A stretch of 64,000 bases of DNA, from NCBI RefSeq assembly GCF_031454155.1, contig NZ_JAVDQG010000010.1, positions 1 to 64,000 on the forward strand, written 5' to 3'. Positions within the stretch are counted from its first letter, which is position 1. Every line of letters begins with the position of its first letter. A model generated the notes under the pieces. That model saw only the letters and a program-made list of their open reading frames with translations. It was not told where the DNA came from and ran no database searches. Both the position numbers and the translations under genes were made by a program. This document shows positions 63,371 to 64,000 of this stretch, piece after piece. Origin of the DNA: Desmospora profundinema. GTDB lineage: Bacteria > Bacillota > Bacilli > Thermoactinomycetales > DSM-45169.

Positions 63371-63880
63371 TTATGATTCTTTTTCATTGAGAAGAGGGCG
63401 TTCTGCACGATGAAAATCACCGCTTTTCCCACCGCTCTTGTGAACGAGGAGTGTTTCTTCCACCACCATCGACCGATCCATCGCTTTGCACATGTCGTAG
63501 ACGGTCAAAGCTGCCATACTGACAGCCGTAAACGCCTCCATCTCCACCCCGGTCACATGATCGGTCTTTACTTCTGCTTCCACCACCAAGACATCATCCC
63601 CGTCGAATCCGAAAGATATGTTGGCGCCATTAAGCGGGACCGGGTGGCACATGGGGATTAATTCCGCCGTTTTCTTCGCCGCCATGATCCCGGCCACCTG
63701 AGCGACTGCCAATACATCTCCCTTGGCCATTCTTCCTTCGCGAATGCGCTGGAGAGTAGCAGGCTCCATCCGTATACGGGCTTGGGCCACCGCCTTGCGG
63801 GAGGTGACGGGCTTTCCGGAGACGTCTACCATTTGCGCCCTTCCTTGTTCATTCATATGAGTAAAGGATGGACCATCCAT
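63371..63880 (-). CDS. moaC: Cyclic pyranopterin monophosphate synthase
   Basis: A 169-residue enzyme of molybdenum-cofactor synthesis, turning the MoaA product into cPMP. Conserved stretches: [37 protein letters not shown] with the active-site [33 protein letters not shown], and [15 protein letters not shown] 63880 has AAGGAGG; the frame extends 12 codons further without a signal. In Bacillus moaC sits between the ABC-F gene and rex, so the block has been rearranged here. The remaining 63917-64000 shows no gene. Confidence 0.96.
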   Translation of the reverse strand: MDGPSFTHMNEQGRAQMVDVSGKPVTSRKAVAQARIRMEPATLQRIREGRMAKGDVLAVAQVAGIMAAKKTAELIPMCHPVPLNGANISFGFDGDDVLVVEAEVKTDHVTGVEMEAFTAVSMAALTVYDMCKAMDRSMVVEETLLVHKSGGKSGDFHRAERPLLNEKES

Positions 63881-64000
63881 CGATTCTCCTCCTTGTCTGT
63901 TTACCCCCGAAGTCAACCGCCGATGTAAGACATCTCCACCTTGTCTCGTCCTCCAGCGGTTCCCGACGAACGCTCTTCCGAATACCGGTCCGAGCGACGG

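Overview
The window looks like a chromosomal segment of a spore-forming member of the Bacillota (class Bacilli). Gene content and moderately high GC suggest the Thermoactinomycetaceae (Kroppenstedtia/Melghirimyces/Planifilum-like). This is an inference from family memory, not a search. Two blocks match gene orders known from Bacillus subtilis. One is moxR - DUF58 - transglutaminase - guaA - pbuG (the yeaC-yeaD-yebA-guaA-pbuG order). The other is thiL - tsaE - tsaB - rimI - tsaD ... ABC-F ... rex - tatC - groES - groEL (the ydi/groE region), with other genes interspersed.

Layout, left to right. 1-280: two tandem sigma-A-type promoters fire leftward out of the window, spaced as in rRNA operons. 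0.3-10.4 kb: membrane and envelope housekeeping genes (small export protein, MarR-YidC, methyltransferase, MFS, BcrC, MgtC and an N-truncated MgtE behind an M-box Mg2+ riboswitch, a secreted gluzincin-like peptidase). 10.5-10.9 kb: a decayed tnpB (IS200/IS605-type) remnant interrupted by a 166-bp MITE-like palindromic element. 10.9-18.7 kb: guaA-pbuG under a guanine riboswitch, preceded by the moxR/DUF58/transglutaminase operon. 18.8-20.6 kb: a nucleotide-sugar dehydrogenase and a truncated dehydratase pseudogene. 20.8-33.9 kb: a 13-gene, tightly overlapping surface-sugar operon. It encodes a complete-looking nonulosonic (legionaminic/sialic-type) acid route, five extra oxidoreductases, and two tandemly duplicated putative glycosyltransferases. 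34-37 kb: CDGSH protein, DUF4870, HtpX, AraC-type regulator.

37.24-41.28 kb: an AT-richer island of about 4 kb bounded by a 19-bp direct repeat, which is the last 19 bp of groEL. It carries an XRE-TPR (RRNPP-type) regulator translationally coupled to a 44-codon secreted pro-peptide gene, a divergent cluster of small membrane and secreted proteins, and a broken cell-wall amidase. It looks like a prophage or integrative-element remnant with its own quorum-sensing pair. 41.3-64 kb: groESL with CIRCE, tatC, rex, a molybdopterin-binding protein, mtnN-luxS, a stand-alone 26-residue hydrophobic peptide gene, 5-FCL, an ABC-F protein, 5-oxoprolinase pxpBAC, a large alkaline-phosphatase-like membrane protein, a five-box DnaA cluster, the t6A genes with rimI and thiL, a 12-tRNA cluster, an orphan LuxR-type regulator and moaC.

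The least described parts are the RRNPP/peptide island at groEL, the 26-aa peptide unit near 48.15 kb, the duplicated glycosyltransferases, and a dispersed intergenic repeat found at 5.75, 44.3 and 45.35 kb.
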